Assembly (NCBI GenBank): GCA_038203095.1 | Contig: JBBREH010000033.1 | Coordinates: 1-14,264, forward strand | From: PALSA-1336 sp038203095 | GTDB taxonomy: Bacteria > Patescibacteriota > Doudnabacteria > UBA920 | Length of the DNA stretch: 14,264 nucleotides | Direction: 5' to 3' | Shown: in pieces, positions 5,393 to 11,779 of the stretch | Position numbering within the stretch: position 1 is the stretch's first letter | How the letters are laid out: the number at the start of each line of letters is the position of its first letter | Position numbers and translations under genes: made by a program | Notes under the pieces: generated by a model | Told to the model about the DNA's origin: nothing | Seen by the model: only the letters and a program-made list of their open reading frames with translations | Database searches by the model: none

Positions 5393-5428
5393 GTCCCGCC
5401 GGCGCCAAGGGCACAGCGGGACTTTTTT
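5393..5428 (+). terminator. Rho-independent terminator of the hisI unit
   Basis: GTCCCGC (5393-5399) pairs with GCGGGAC (5416-5422) around a 16-base loop that can fold further (GGCGCC), followed directly by six T's. It is 20 bases after the SLOG gene stop. Confidence 0.85.
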
Positions 5429-5454
5429 GTTTTATAAGGTTTTTATGGTATAAT
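5427..5454 (+). promoter_or_regulatory. Promoter of secA
   Basis: A perfect TATAAT (5449-5454) with TGG before it (extended -10) and a weak -35 (TTGTTT, 5427-5432, 16-base spacing) overlapping the terminator's T-run. The predicted start near 5461 gives a leader of about 114 bases containing a stem-loop. Confidence 0.65.
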
Positions 5455-5502
5455 TTAGCTACAGAAATTTATGTAAATCTAAAAAATTTGAAACAAAAAT
5501 AA

Positions 5503-5533
5503 CCTCCCCTAACCCCTCCTTTGAGAAGGAGGG
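5503..5533. repeat. Stem-loop repeat in the secA leader
   Basis: CCCTCCTT (5514-5521) pairs with AAGGAGGG (5526-5533) around TGAG. The same stem, one base pair longer, occurs inside gatB at 13365-13385, so this looks like a dispersed repeat unit. It lies 41 bases before the secA ATG and has no T-run; GGAAG at 5563-5567 serves as a modest SD. Confidence 0.6.
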
Positions 5534-5574
5534 AAATGACTGCAGCCTCTGCCATAGGGAGTGGAAGTTAAGTT

Positions 5575-7995
5575 ATGCCTATTTTAGAAAATTTAAAAGA
5601 GGGAGTAAATAAATTTATCGACAACCTGGCTTTGGCGGATTTGGAGTACCGCGTTAAGCTCGTTTTAAAGGAGCGCGAGGAGCTAAAAAGTTGGAAGGAT
5701 AAAGAGCTTAAGCTGGCAACGCTGGCTTTTAAAGCTGATTTAAAAAAAGGTAAGCGCCTAGATACTTTGGTGGTTGAGACTTTTGCAGTTGCCAACGAAG
5801 CGGCGCGTCGGGTGTATGGCAAGTCACCTTTTCCGGTGCAGATTTTAGCCGGTCTGGTAATTCACAGCGGCCGGGTGGCCGAAATGAAGGCCGGAGAAGG
5901 CAAAACTTTAACAGAAACAATGCCGGTGTATTTAAACGCGCTTGCAGGCAATGGGGTGCATTTAATTACCACCAACGATTATTTGGCCGAGCGCGACGCG
6001 CGTGAAATGGGCAAGCTTTATGACTTTTTGGGTATAACCAGCGGTTTCGTTACTACGGAAATGAAAAATAACGACCGACAAAAAGCTTATGCCGCGGACG
6101 TCACTTACGTTACCAACCAGGAAATTGGTTTTGATTTTTTGCGCGATAATTTAGTTTTTGCCAAATCTGAACGAGTGCTAAGGCAGGAGCATCCGCTGAA
6201 TTTTGGTATTGTCGATGAAATTGATTCCATTTTAATAGATGAATCCCGTACTCCGTTAATTATTGCCCAACCGGTTAAGGAAGAACGAAATTTTTATGAT
6301 TTGTTCACCAAGCTTGTTGTTAAACTAAAAGAAGGTGATGACTATTCGGTGGATTATCAAAAAAAACAAGCCGCCATGACAGACAAGGGATTAAATAAGG
6401 TTGAGGAGCTTTTAGGCAGTCCGGTTTTTTCCAAAGACAACCCAATGTACGTTTTTTATTTGGATGTTTGCCTGAAGGCTAAAGTTGTATTTGAAAAAGA
6501 CCGTGACTATATTTTAACGGATGACGGAGTAGAAATTGTAGACGAATTTACCGGCCGGGTTTTGCCGGGTCGCCGGTTTACCGACGGTGTGCATCAGGCT
6601 ATAGAGGCTAAAGAAGGCGTAAAAGTTAAAGAATCGGACAAGACCCAGGCCGCCATTACCTTTCAGAATTTTTTTCCTTCCTACGAAAAACTTTCCGGTA
6701 TGTCGGGCACTGTTATGCGTTCGCGCGATGAGTTTAACAAGGTTTACAAGTTAGATGTTATTCAGATCCCCACCAATCGTCCCTTAGCACGAGTTGATCA
6801 CAATGACTTATTTTTTAAAACCCAAAAAGGAAAATTTTTGGGGCTAATGAAGCGCGTGGAGCAGATTCATAAAAAAGGCCAGCCTTTGTTAATAGGGGTG
6901 CGTAACGTGGAGACCGCGCATTTGGTAGCGGGCTTGCTTGAGCAGACCAACTTTCCTCACCAGTTGCTTACGGCAAGCGACCACAAGTCCGAGGCCGAGA
7001 AAATTGGTAAAGCTGGGCAGAACGGCATGATTACCGTGGCGACCAATATGGCGGGACGCGGTACCGACATTTTATTGGGTGAAGGCGTGGCCAACTTGGG
7101 CGGGCTTTATGTTTTAGGTACTGAACGCCATGAATCGCGGCGCATAGACGACCAGTTGGTGGGTCGCGCGGGCCGACAGGGCGACGAGGGAGAATCGCTG
7201 TTTTTAATTTCTATGGAAGATGAAATTATGCAGCTTTTTGGCAGTGAAAAAGTTATTGATATTATGGAAGCATATGATATTCCGGAAGACGAATATATTT
7301 CTGGAGAAACTCTCAACAGGGCTTTTAAAAAAGCCCAAGATTTTGTGGAAAGCAAAAATTTAGATTCCCGATTGTATTTGTACAAGTATGACAGCGTGTC
7401 TAACTTTCAAAGAAACGCAGTCTATGACTTAAGAAACAGCCTTCTGGAAAATGAGCCTAATTTTTTAAAATTTTTAAACCGGGCGATTCATGACCTGCTT
7501 GAAGAAGTTTCCAAGCTCGGCGATTTAAAGCTAATGGCCGGACATTTGGAGGAGGTTTTCCATGTTGTTGCCAGCCCGGAGGAAGCGCAAAAATTATTTG
7601 GTTTAAATCCCGGCGCAAGTCAGTCTAACGCATTTAACGAGTGGCTTAACCCATTTTATAAGCCGGTGTCGGAGCCTCAAGGTTTAAGTGGGGAGCTGCA
7701 AAAATTCGCGGCTTTTTTGGAAAAGCGGGCGCTTAAAATTAAACAGGATCCCGAGGTTTACGCGGCCAGCCAAAATTTAATTTTAGAGATTATCGACAAC
7801 CAGTGGAGTAACCAGCTGGAGTTAATAGACGTGCTGAAAGAAGAGGCAAATTTATTCTCCTACGCCAACGAGGACCCTTTAATTGATTATATTCTGGAAG
7901 CAAAAAAATTATTTTTAGCCATGCAAAGTGATATTAAAAAGCAGTTTATTTCCGCGATTTTTTTAAGGTTGAAACAGCAGGGGATGTTGGAGTGA
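5575..7995 (+). CDS. secA: Preprotein translocase ATPase SecA
   Basis: SecA drives protein export through SecYEG by ATP hydrolysis. The 806-residue protein shows the expected order: helical start, FPVQILAGLVIHSGRVAEMKAGEGKT with Walker A at 104-111, TTNDYLAERDAREMG, TNQEIGFDFLRDNL, DEID in VDEIDSILIDESRTPLII (213-230), the preprotein cross-linking region (about 230-365), GRVLPGRRFTDGVHQAIEAKEGV, SGMSGTV, TNMAGRGTDI, and the arginine-finger motif VGRAGRQGDEGES near 528-540. The C-terminal scaffold keeps the W..QLELIDVLKEEANL...NEDPLIDY..EAKKLF pattern. The C-terminal zinc tail (CxCxxxxxCH) for SecB binding is absent and the protein ends soon after the scaffold, as in many reduced genomes. A SecA2-type accessory protein is possible but less likely, since it carries the full canonical motif set. 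Confidence 0.96.
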   Translation: MPILENLKEGVNKFIDNLALADLEYRVKLVLKEREELKSWKDKELKLATLAFKADLKKGKRLDTLVVETFAVANEAARRVYGKSPFPVQILAGLVIHSGRVAEMKAGEGKTLTETMPVYLNALAGNGVHLITTNDYLAERDAREMGKLYDFLGITSGFVTTEMKNNDRQKAYAADVTYVTNQEIGFDFLRDNLVFAKSERVLRQEHPLNFGIVDEIDSILIDESRTPLIIAQPVKEERNFYDLFTKLVVKLKEGDDYSVDYQKKQAAMTDKGLNKVEELLGSPVFSKDNPMYVFYLDVCLKAKVVFEKDRDYILTDDGVEIVDEFTGRVLPGRRFTDGVHQAIEAKEGVKVKESDKTQAAITFQNFFPSYEKLSGMSGTVMRSRDEFNKVYKLDVIQIPTNRPLARVDHNDLFFKTQKGKFLGLMKRVEQIHKKGQPLLIGVRNVETAHLVAGLLEQTNFPHQLLTASDHKSEAEKIGKAGQNGMITVATNMAGRGTDILLGEGVANLGGLYVLGTERHESRRIDDQLVGRAGRQGDEGESLFLISMEDEIMQLFGSEKVIDIMEAYDIPEDEYISGETLNRAFKKAQDFVESKNLDSRLYLYKYDSVSNFQRNAVYDLRNSLLENEPNFLKFLNRAIHDLLEEVSKLGDLKLMAGHLEEVFHVVASPEEAQKLFGLNPGASQSNAFNEWLNPFYKPVSEPQGLSGELQKFAAFLEKRALKIKQDPEVYAASQNLILEIIDNQWSNQLELIDVLKEEANLFSYANEDPLIDYILEAKKLFLAMQSDIKKQFISAIFLRLKQQGMLE

Positions 7996-8006
7996 TATTA
8001 ATTTCG

Positions 8007-8038
8007 GTAGTAGGTAGGGTTTAAAACCCTACCCTACG
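8007..8038. repeat. REP-type palindrome 5' of the transposase
   Basis: GTAGGGTTT (8014-8022) and AAACCCTAC (8024-8032) pair perfectly around a single A. An outer GTAG (8010-8013) and CTAC (8034-8037) extend the stem with one bulged C. GTAG at the foot of a hairpin is the mark recognised by RAYT transposases in E. coli. It sits between the secA stop and the RAYT gene. Confidence 0.8.
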
Positions 8039-8049
8039 AGATAAAAACG

Positions 8050-8517
8050 ATGTTCCCAAAACAAAAAAGAAAAATAATTAGATTGCAGAAATATGATTAT
8101 TCCCAACCGGGATATTATTTTGTTACGATCTGCGTTCATGACCGGGTTTGTTGTTTTGGGAATATTGTGGGTGGCGAAATGGTATTGAATGATTATGGAA
8201 AAATTGTTAAAGAAAGTTGGTTGGATTTGCCAAAGCATTATAGCAATTGCCGATTAGATGAATTTATTGTTATGCCTAATCATGTTCATGGGATTGTTGT
8301 TGTTGAGCCCGTAGGGAACGGTTTAAAACCGTTCCCTACAAAGACACACGGCCTTTTCGAAATTATCCGTGGATTCAAAACATTCTCCTCGCGCAATATT
8401 AATAATTTGAAACAAATCATTTTCTCCTGGCAAAAATCTTTTTATGACCATGTTATCCGTAAAGACGAGTCGCTCGATAAAATTCGGGAATATATTCAAA
8501 ATAACCCGAAGCAATAG
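8050..8517 (+). CDS. REP-associated tyrosine transposase (RAYT, Y1 HUH family), probably C-terminally truncated
   Basis: Single-strand HUH transposase related to IS200/IS605 TnpA. In 155 residues: YDYSQPGYYFVTICVHDR (15-32), MVLNDYGKIV, HYSNCRLDEFIVMPNHVHGIVVV with the HUH-type pair in NHVHG (about 77-81), GLFEIIRGFKTFSSRNIN, and the catalytic-Tyr region SWQKSFYDHVIRKDESLDKIREYIQNNP. RAYTs act on REP palindromes rather than moving as classical insertion sequences. The same type of palindrome lies directly upstream, inside the gene (8311-8339, encoding VGNGLKPFPT) and downstream. The frame ends at TAG 8515-8517 after NNPKQ. It then stays open for ELDEENPNRSD until TAA 8551, and family members usually have Trp at the TAG position, so a TGG-to-TAG change probably removed the last residues. 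Function may survive because the catalytic parts lie upstream. Confidence 0.88.
   Translation: MFPKQKRKIIRLQKYDYSQPGYYFVTICVHDRVCCFGNIVGGEMVLNDYGKIVKESWLDLPKHYSNCRLDEFIVMPNHVHGIVVVEPVGNGLKPFPTKTHGLFEIIRGFKTFSSRNINNLKQIIFSWQKSFYDHVIRKDESLDKIREYIQNNPKQ
8311..8339. repeat. REP-type palindrome inside the transposase gene
   Basis: A perfect 14-1-14 palindrome: GTAGGGAACGGTTT, a central A, and the complementary arm ending CCCTAC. It is in frame with the RAYT gene and lies between the HVH motif and the downstream conserved helix, where it encodes a Gly/Pro-rich loop. Confidence 0.9.
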
Positions 8518-8574
8518 GAATTAGACGAAGAAAATCCCAATAGGTCAGACTAAAAATTTTAATACTCGAATGCC

Positions 8575-8603
8575 GTAGGGGAGGGTTTTAAACCCTCCCC
8601 TAC
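8575..8603. repeat. REP-type palindrome 3' of the transposase
   Basis: A perfect 14-1-14 palindrome with the same architecture (GTAGGG at the foot, GGTTT at the top), but with T as central base, so it is in the opposite orientation to the copies at 8007 and 8311. It lies just upstream of the gatC promoter. Confidence 0.9.
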
Positions 8604-8611
8604 ACAAACAT

Positions 8612-8629
8612 TCAAACGTTTGATATAAT
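8612..8629 (+). promoter_or_regulatory. gatC promoter, extended -10 with adjoining 12-bp palindrome
   Basis: TGATATAAT (8621-8629) is a perfect -10 with the TGn extension. TCAAACGTTTGA (8612-8623) is a perfect 12-bp palindrome overlapping its upstream edge and could be an operator. The expected start, 6-8 bases downstream, falls on or next to the gatC ATG at 8636, implying a leaderless transcript. Confidence 0.65.
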
Positions 8630-8635
8630 TTCCCC

Positions 8636-8917
8636 ATGCTCACCAAAGAAGAAGTCATAAAAGTAGCTAAATTAGCGCGAATCGCGCTGACAGAGACAGA
8701 AGTGGAAAAGTTCCAAAAAGAACTTTCCATGGTTTTGGATTATGTGGAGGAATTAAAGCTGGTAAATGTGGACGGACTTGAGGAAGTTGCCCAGGTAACA
8801 GGTTTGGTAAACGTCCAGCGCCAAGATGTAGTTGTTGACCACGGCAATCGCCAGGCAATTTTTTCCCAGGCGCCCGAAATGAAGGACGGATATTTTAAAG
8901 TTAAAGCAATACTTTAG
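8636..8917 (+). CDS. gatC: Aspartyl/glutamyl-tRNA amidotransferase subunit C
   Basis: GatC is the small subunit that wraps around and stabilises GatA in the GatCAB complex, which converts mischarged Glu-tRNA(Gln) and Asp-tRNA(Asn) to the correct aminoacyl-tRNAs. The 93 residues have family length and the typical pattern: LTKEEVIKVAKLARIALTE at the start, then FQKELSMVLDYVEELKLVNVDGLEEVAQ, and a tail ending in PEMKDGYFKVKAIL (usually ...GFFKVPAVL). The ATG at 8636 is seven bases after a perfect -10 and has no SD, which fits leaderless translation. gatA follows after a 150-base spacer filled with tandem repeats. No oddity is seen in the protein itself. Confidence 0.93.
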   Translation: MLTKEEVIKVAKLARIALTETEVEKFQKELSMVLDYVEELKLVNVDGLEEVAQVTGLVNVQRQDVVVDHGNRQAIFSQAPEMKDGYFKVKAIL

Positions 8918-8956
8918 TAAGTAGGTAAGTAGTAGGTAGGGAAGTAGCCACGCAGA
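8918..8956. repeat. GTAG-rich stretch after gatC
   Basis: Made of GTAGGTA/AGTAGT steps. It includes a 13-base string (8929-8941) identical to 8007-8019 at the foot of the RAYT palindrome, and it is roughly complementary to the CTACCCA repeats that follow, so a hairpin is possible. Confidence 0.5.
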
Positions 8957-8984
8957 CTACCCACTACCCACTACCCACTACCCA
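8957..8984. repeat. Four tandem CTACCCA heptamers
   Basis: Four exact copies of CTACCCA, running directly into the ATGAACT array and sharing its 7-base period. Confidence 0.9.
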
Positions 8985-9077
8985 TGAACTATGAACTATG
9001 AACTATGAACTATGAACTATGAACTATGAACTATGAACTATGAACTATGAACTATGAACTATGAACTATGAACTATG
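8984..9077. repeat. Tandem heptamer array (ATGAACT x13) running into the gatA start
   Basis: Thirteen perfect ATGAACT units (8984-9074), then a partial unit. The gatA ATG (9068) is the start of the 13th copy, and its first four codons are repeat-encoded. Every ATG opens the mini-frame M-N-Y-E-L, whose TGA stop overlaps the ATG two units later (ATGA). Starting from 8984, the chain of overlaps (8998, 9012, 9026, 9040, 9054, 9068) lands exactly on gatA. Since 7 is not a multiple of 3, copy-number change shifts the phase. Confidence 0.95.
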
Positions 9078-10549
9078 AATTTCTCCCCCTAACTGAACTC
9101 CGCAAGCTGCTAGACAGCAAACAAGTTTCGTCGGTTGAACTGACGAAGTATTTTTTGGAGCGTGTTAAAAAAAGCGATCTTAATGCCTTTATTACGGTTT
9201 GTGAATCAGAGGCGCTGGTCGAGGCCAAAGCAGCTGATGATTATATTAGCTCGCCGGGCGAGAATCCCTTTTTGTGCGGTATCCCGTATGCGGCCAAAGA
9301 TATGTTTTTAACTAAAGGTATTCGCACCACTGCCGGCAGTAAAATTTTGGACAACTATATTCCACCTTATGACTCTACTGTTATTAGCAAATTAAAAGAG
9401 CAAAAAGCAGTTTTAATTGGCAAAACAAATCAGGATCAGTTTGCTCATGGTAGTAGCGGTGAAAGTTCGGCTTACGGTTTTACAAAAAATCCGTGGGATA
9501 AAACCAGAATGCCGGGCGGTTCTTCTTCCGGTTCAGCGGCGGCTTTGGCAGCCGGCTTGGTGCCTTGGGTAACTGCAACTGAAACCGGCGGTAGCATACG
9601 CCAGCCTGCCAGCTTAACCGCCTTGTCGGGCTGGAAACCAACCTATGGTAGGGTTAGTCGCTACGGCGTTATTTCTATGGGTTCATCTCTGGATTGTATT
9701 GGTACTATGGCTTATTCGGTAGAAGATTTGGCGAGAATCGCAGAAATCATTTCAGGTCATGATGACAAAGATTCTACCACCGGACCAAACGAGGTGCCGG
9801 CCTACTCACACAATCTATCGGCGAGTGTTAAAGGTTTGAAAATGGGTATTCCGAAACAGTATTTTATTGAGGGAATGGAAGAAGGGGTTAAACAGCGGGT
9901 TATGCAAGCCACAGAAGAGTTAAAAAATCTTGGAGCTGAATTGGTTGAGGTTGATTTGCCCAACACTAAATATGGATCATTAGTCTATGCTATTATTTGT
10001 CCGAGCGAAGTGAGTTCTAATTTGGCTCGTTACGACGGTATCCGTTATGGCCATGTTACAGCCGATGCGAAAAATTTACTGGAAGTGTACGAAAAATCCC
10101 GTGCGGAAGGTTTTGGCAATGAGGCAAAGCGCAGAATTTTAACCGGTACATATGTACTCTCGGCCGGTTATTTTGACGCGTATTATAAAAAGGCACAAAA
10201 AGTTAGACGCTTAATTATAAATGAGTTTGAAGAAGTTTTTAAAAAAGTAGATGTTTTAGTTTGCCCCTCTACGCCAAATGTCGCGGCCAAGCTTGGTGCT
10301 GCGGCGGAAAACCCTTTACATGGATACATTGCCGACCAGTTAAACATTCCCGGCTCTTTAGCCGGCTTGCCGGCGCTGTCCGTGCCCTGCGGCTTCGCCC
10401 GCCCAACAGACGGCGATACGCCGAGTATGGACGGTCTGCCCGTGGGCCTGCAAATTATTGGCCCACAGTGGGGCGAACAGAAAATTTTTAATGTCGGCTA
10501 CGCCTACCAGCAGGCAACTGATTGGCACAAAAAGCATCCGGCGCTTTAG
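9068..10549 (+). CDS. gatA: Aspartyl/glutamyl-tRNA amidotransferase subunit A (glutaminase)
   Basis: GatA hydrolyses glutamine and channels ammonia to GatB. The 493-residue protein is an amidase-signature enzyme of normal length. The Ser-cisSer-Lys triad is visible: Lys77 in PYAAKDMF, cis-Ser152 in MPGGSSSGSAAA, and nucleophile Ser176 in TETGGSIRQPA. GKTNQDQFAHGSSGESSAYG (118-137) and GWKPTYGRVSRYG are standard GatA segments, and the C-terminus has LPALSVPCGF and GLPVGLQIIGP. The start at 9068 gives MNYEFLPLTELRKLLDSKQVSSVELT, matching family N-termini. This ATG is part of the tandem ATGAACT array, so initiation has no SD and may depend on termination-reinitiation or on direct 30S binding. 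gatC is upstream; gatB comes three small genes later. Confidence 0.95.
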   Translation: MNYEFLPLTELRKLLDSKQVSSVELTKYFLERVKKSDLNAFITVCESEALVEAKAADDYISSPGENPFLCGIPYAAKDMFLTKGIRTTAGSKILDNYIPPYDSTVISKLKEQKAVLIGKTNQDQFAHGSSGESSAYGFTKNPWDKTRMPGGSSSGSAAALAAGLVPWVTATETGGSIRQPASLTALSGWKPTYGRVSRYGVISMGSSLDCIGTMAYSVEDLARIAEIISGHDDKDSTTGPNEVPAYSHNLSASVKGLKMGIPKQYFIEGMEEGVKQRVMQATEELKNLGAELVEVDLPNTKYGSLVYAIICPSEVSSNLARYDGIRYGHVTADAKNLLEVYEKSRAEGFGNEAKRRILTGTYVLSAGYFDAYYKKAQKVRRLIINEFEEVFKKVDVLVCPSTPNVAAKLGAAAENPLHGYIADQLNIPGSLAGLPALSVPCGFARPTDGDTPSMDGLPVGLQIIGPQWGEQKIFNVGYAYQQATDWHKKHPAL

Positions 10550-10598
10550 CTTATAAAAAAAGTCTAAATTAGTATTAAAAATTAATTCTGCAAATTTT

Positions 10599-11237
10599 AT
10601 GAATCCAAATTTGAAAGGACATTTTCCAGAAGGTGCTATTGTTCCCGAGGCGTATATAAAATCCAATTTTCCAATTCCAGAAGGAGTTATTTTAGCACAT
10701 AGCGTAGTGTCTGCTGATAACCAAAGGTTCGAAGATGTTTATGGTTTAGTAACTTACCTAAAATCCACGCATCCTCGATTAGGAGGGGAATATCCGGATT
10801 TAAGGGAATTAACCTTTTCCGGGGATCATGTAGTTGAGGTTGATATGTCGGGTAAGCCAGAACTTACCGCTGAAAAAATTAATAATATTGGGTTACAGGC
10901 TAGGGAATTGATTGCGGCTGATTTTGCTGCAAAAATGCTAACATTAGCAAGTATAAATTATGATTCTATTCTGAATGATTTTAACCGTCCTGGCGTAGTG
11001 GAATATATTGCGACTATTGACCAAGAAGGTATATTTAAGAAAATTGTTGGCGAGACTGGTGAAAATAAAGGTTCAACTGGTAAATTAGCGGCAACATTAA
11101 CTCAAGAGTTTGCAAAAGCAGTGAATAGAGCCATAAGCCAAGGGGTGATTTCAGTCTGGAAAAGAGATCATACCGAGGGACCTTTTAACTTAAAGCATTT
11201 GGCAAAAGCTTTCCCTGTAAATGAAGACAAGGCGTAG
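10599..11237 (+). CDS. Hypothetical 212-aa soluble protein between gatA and gatB
   Basis: Starts 49 bases after gatA in the same direction and is probably co-transcribed. The ATG at 10599 has no SD; the upstream 30 bases are AT-rich. The protein is soluble and mixed alpha/beta, without signal peptide, membrane helices or cysteine pairs. Visible segments: a Pro-rich start (FPEGAIVPEAYIKSNFPIPEGVILAHSVV), YPDLRELTFSGDHVVEVDMSG near the middle, a long helical part (TAEKINNIGLQARELIAADFAAKML) and a basic C-terminal region. I do not recognise the family. Codon use and composition look like its neighbours, so it appears native. A role with the amidotransferase is not supported beyond position. Confidence 0.7.
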   Translation: MNPNLKGHFPEGAIVPEAYIKSNFPIPEGVILAHSVVSADNQRFEDVYGLVTYLKSTHPRLGGEYPDLRELTFSGDHVVEVDMSGKPELTAEKINNIGLQARELIAADFAAKMLTLASINYDSILNDFNRPGVVEYIATIDQEGIFKKIVGETGENKGSTGKLAATLTQEFAKAVNRAISQGVISVWKRDHTEGPFNLKHLAKAFPVNEDKA

Positions 11238-11284
11238 TTGGTAGTTTGTAGGACGTTGAATTAAAGCAAAAATTAGTGTGTCCA

Positions 11285-11332
11285 CCCCGGAATTTTTTGC
11301 ATCAAGATTATCATCGGCAAAAAATACCCGGG
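11285..11332. repeat. Long imperfect inverted repeat
   Basis: A 16-base arm at 11285-11300 and its near-complement at 11317-11332 (two mismatches, ending in GC-rich CCCCGG/CCCGGG) surround a 16-base loop. T-runs lie inside the arms, not after them, so it is not a typical terminator. It precedes a REP-like element. Confidence 0.6.
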
Positions 11333-11344
11333 ATTGGAGGTCAA

Positions 11345-11369
11345 GTGTAGCGTGCCGATTTATCGGCCT
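11345..11369. repeat. Second REP-like repeat, copy 1
   Basis: 25 bases identical to 13913-13937. It contains GTAGCGT followed by the stem GCCGAT-TT-ATCGGC, again a GTAG-footed hairpin but of a different family from the RAYT palindromes. Confidence 0.85.
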
Positions 11370-11395
11370 GATAAAAATTGCCATCAAGGAAATTC

Positions 11396-11725
11396 ATGAA
11401 AACGTTTTTCAAACCCAATAAATTTAAAATTATTTTTAGCCTAGTTTATATTGTAGTCTTTTATTGCCTACATTTTATTCCTAATTTCGCTGCTGAATAT
11501 CAGGAAGGTTTGTTTTACAGTTTACCAAATTTTGTTTTTTGGGTATTGGCGTGGCCAATGATGTTTTTAGTAAGATTGAGTGATTGGTATCAAAGGCAAT
11601 ATCAAGGTTGTATTTGGCTTTGTTTGCCTGACACAAAAACGGAAATTGTAATTTTTATAGTCGGAATTATTTACGTTTACGTTTTATCTTGTATTATTAG
11701 TCCATCAAAGCAAAAGAATAATTAG
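11396..11725 (+). CDS. Hypothetical small membrane protein
   Basis: The start is placed at ATG 11396 because AAGGA (11386-11390) lies five bases before it; a TTG at 11378 would add only six residues that overlap the SD. The product is 109 residues with three hydrophobic segments: about residues 10-30 (FKIIFSLVYIVVFYCLHFI), 41-59 (LPNFVFWVLAWPMMFLVRL) and 83-103 (IVIFIVGIIYVYVLSCII). Between segments two and three is a Trp/Cys-containing loop (SDWYQRQYQGCIWLC). It ends in a Lys/Asn-rich tail. I cannot assign a family. It lies in the gatA-gatB interval, downstream of an inverted repeat and a REP-like element, so it may have its own transcription. Confidence 0.65.
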   Translation: MKTFFKPNKFKIIFSLVYIVVFYCLHFIPNFAAEYQEGLFYSLPNFVFWVLAWPMMFLVRLSDWYQRQYQGCIWLCLPDTKTEIVIFIVGIIYVYVLSCIISPSKQKNN

Positions 11726-11779
11726 TTATGTAAATTTTCCCCTTTTCAAAAAACTAACAGTCAATTACCGGTTATATTT

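Noticed and set aside
8050..8517. Autonomous IS200/IS605 insertion sequence
   Set aside because: There is no tnpB, and the flanking sequences are REP-type palindromes also found within the gene, which fits a RAYT unit rather than a classical insertion sequence with unique ends.
8957..9077. CRISPR array
   Set aside because: The repeats are 7-base units in direct tandem without spacers, so this is a microsatellite-type array.
11190..11387. 65-codon minus-strand frame over the inverted repeat and REP-like element
   Set aside because: It is made of repeat sequence and the end of the 212-aa gene read backwards; no start signal or family pattern.
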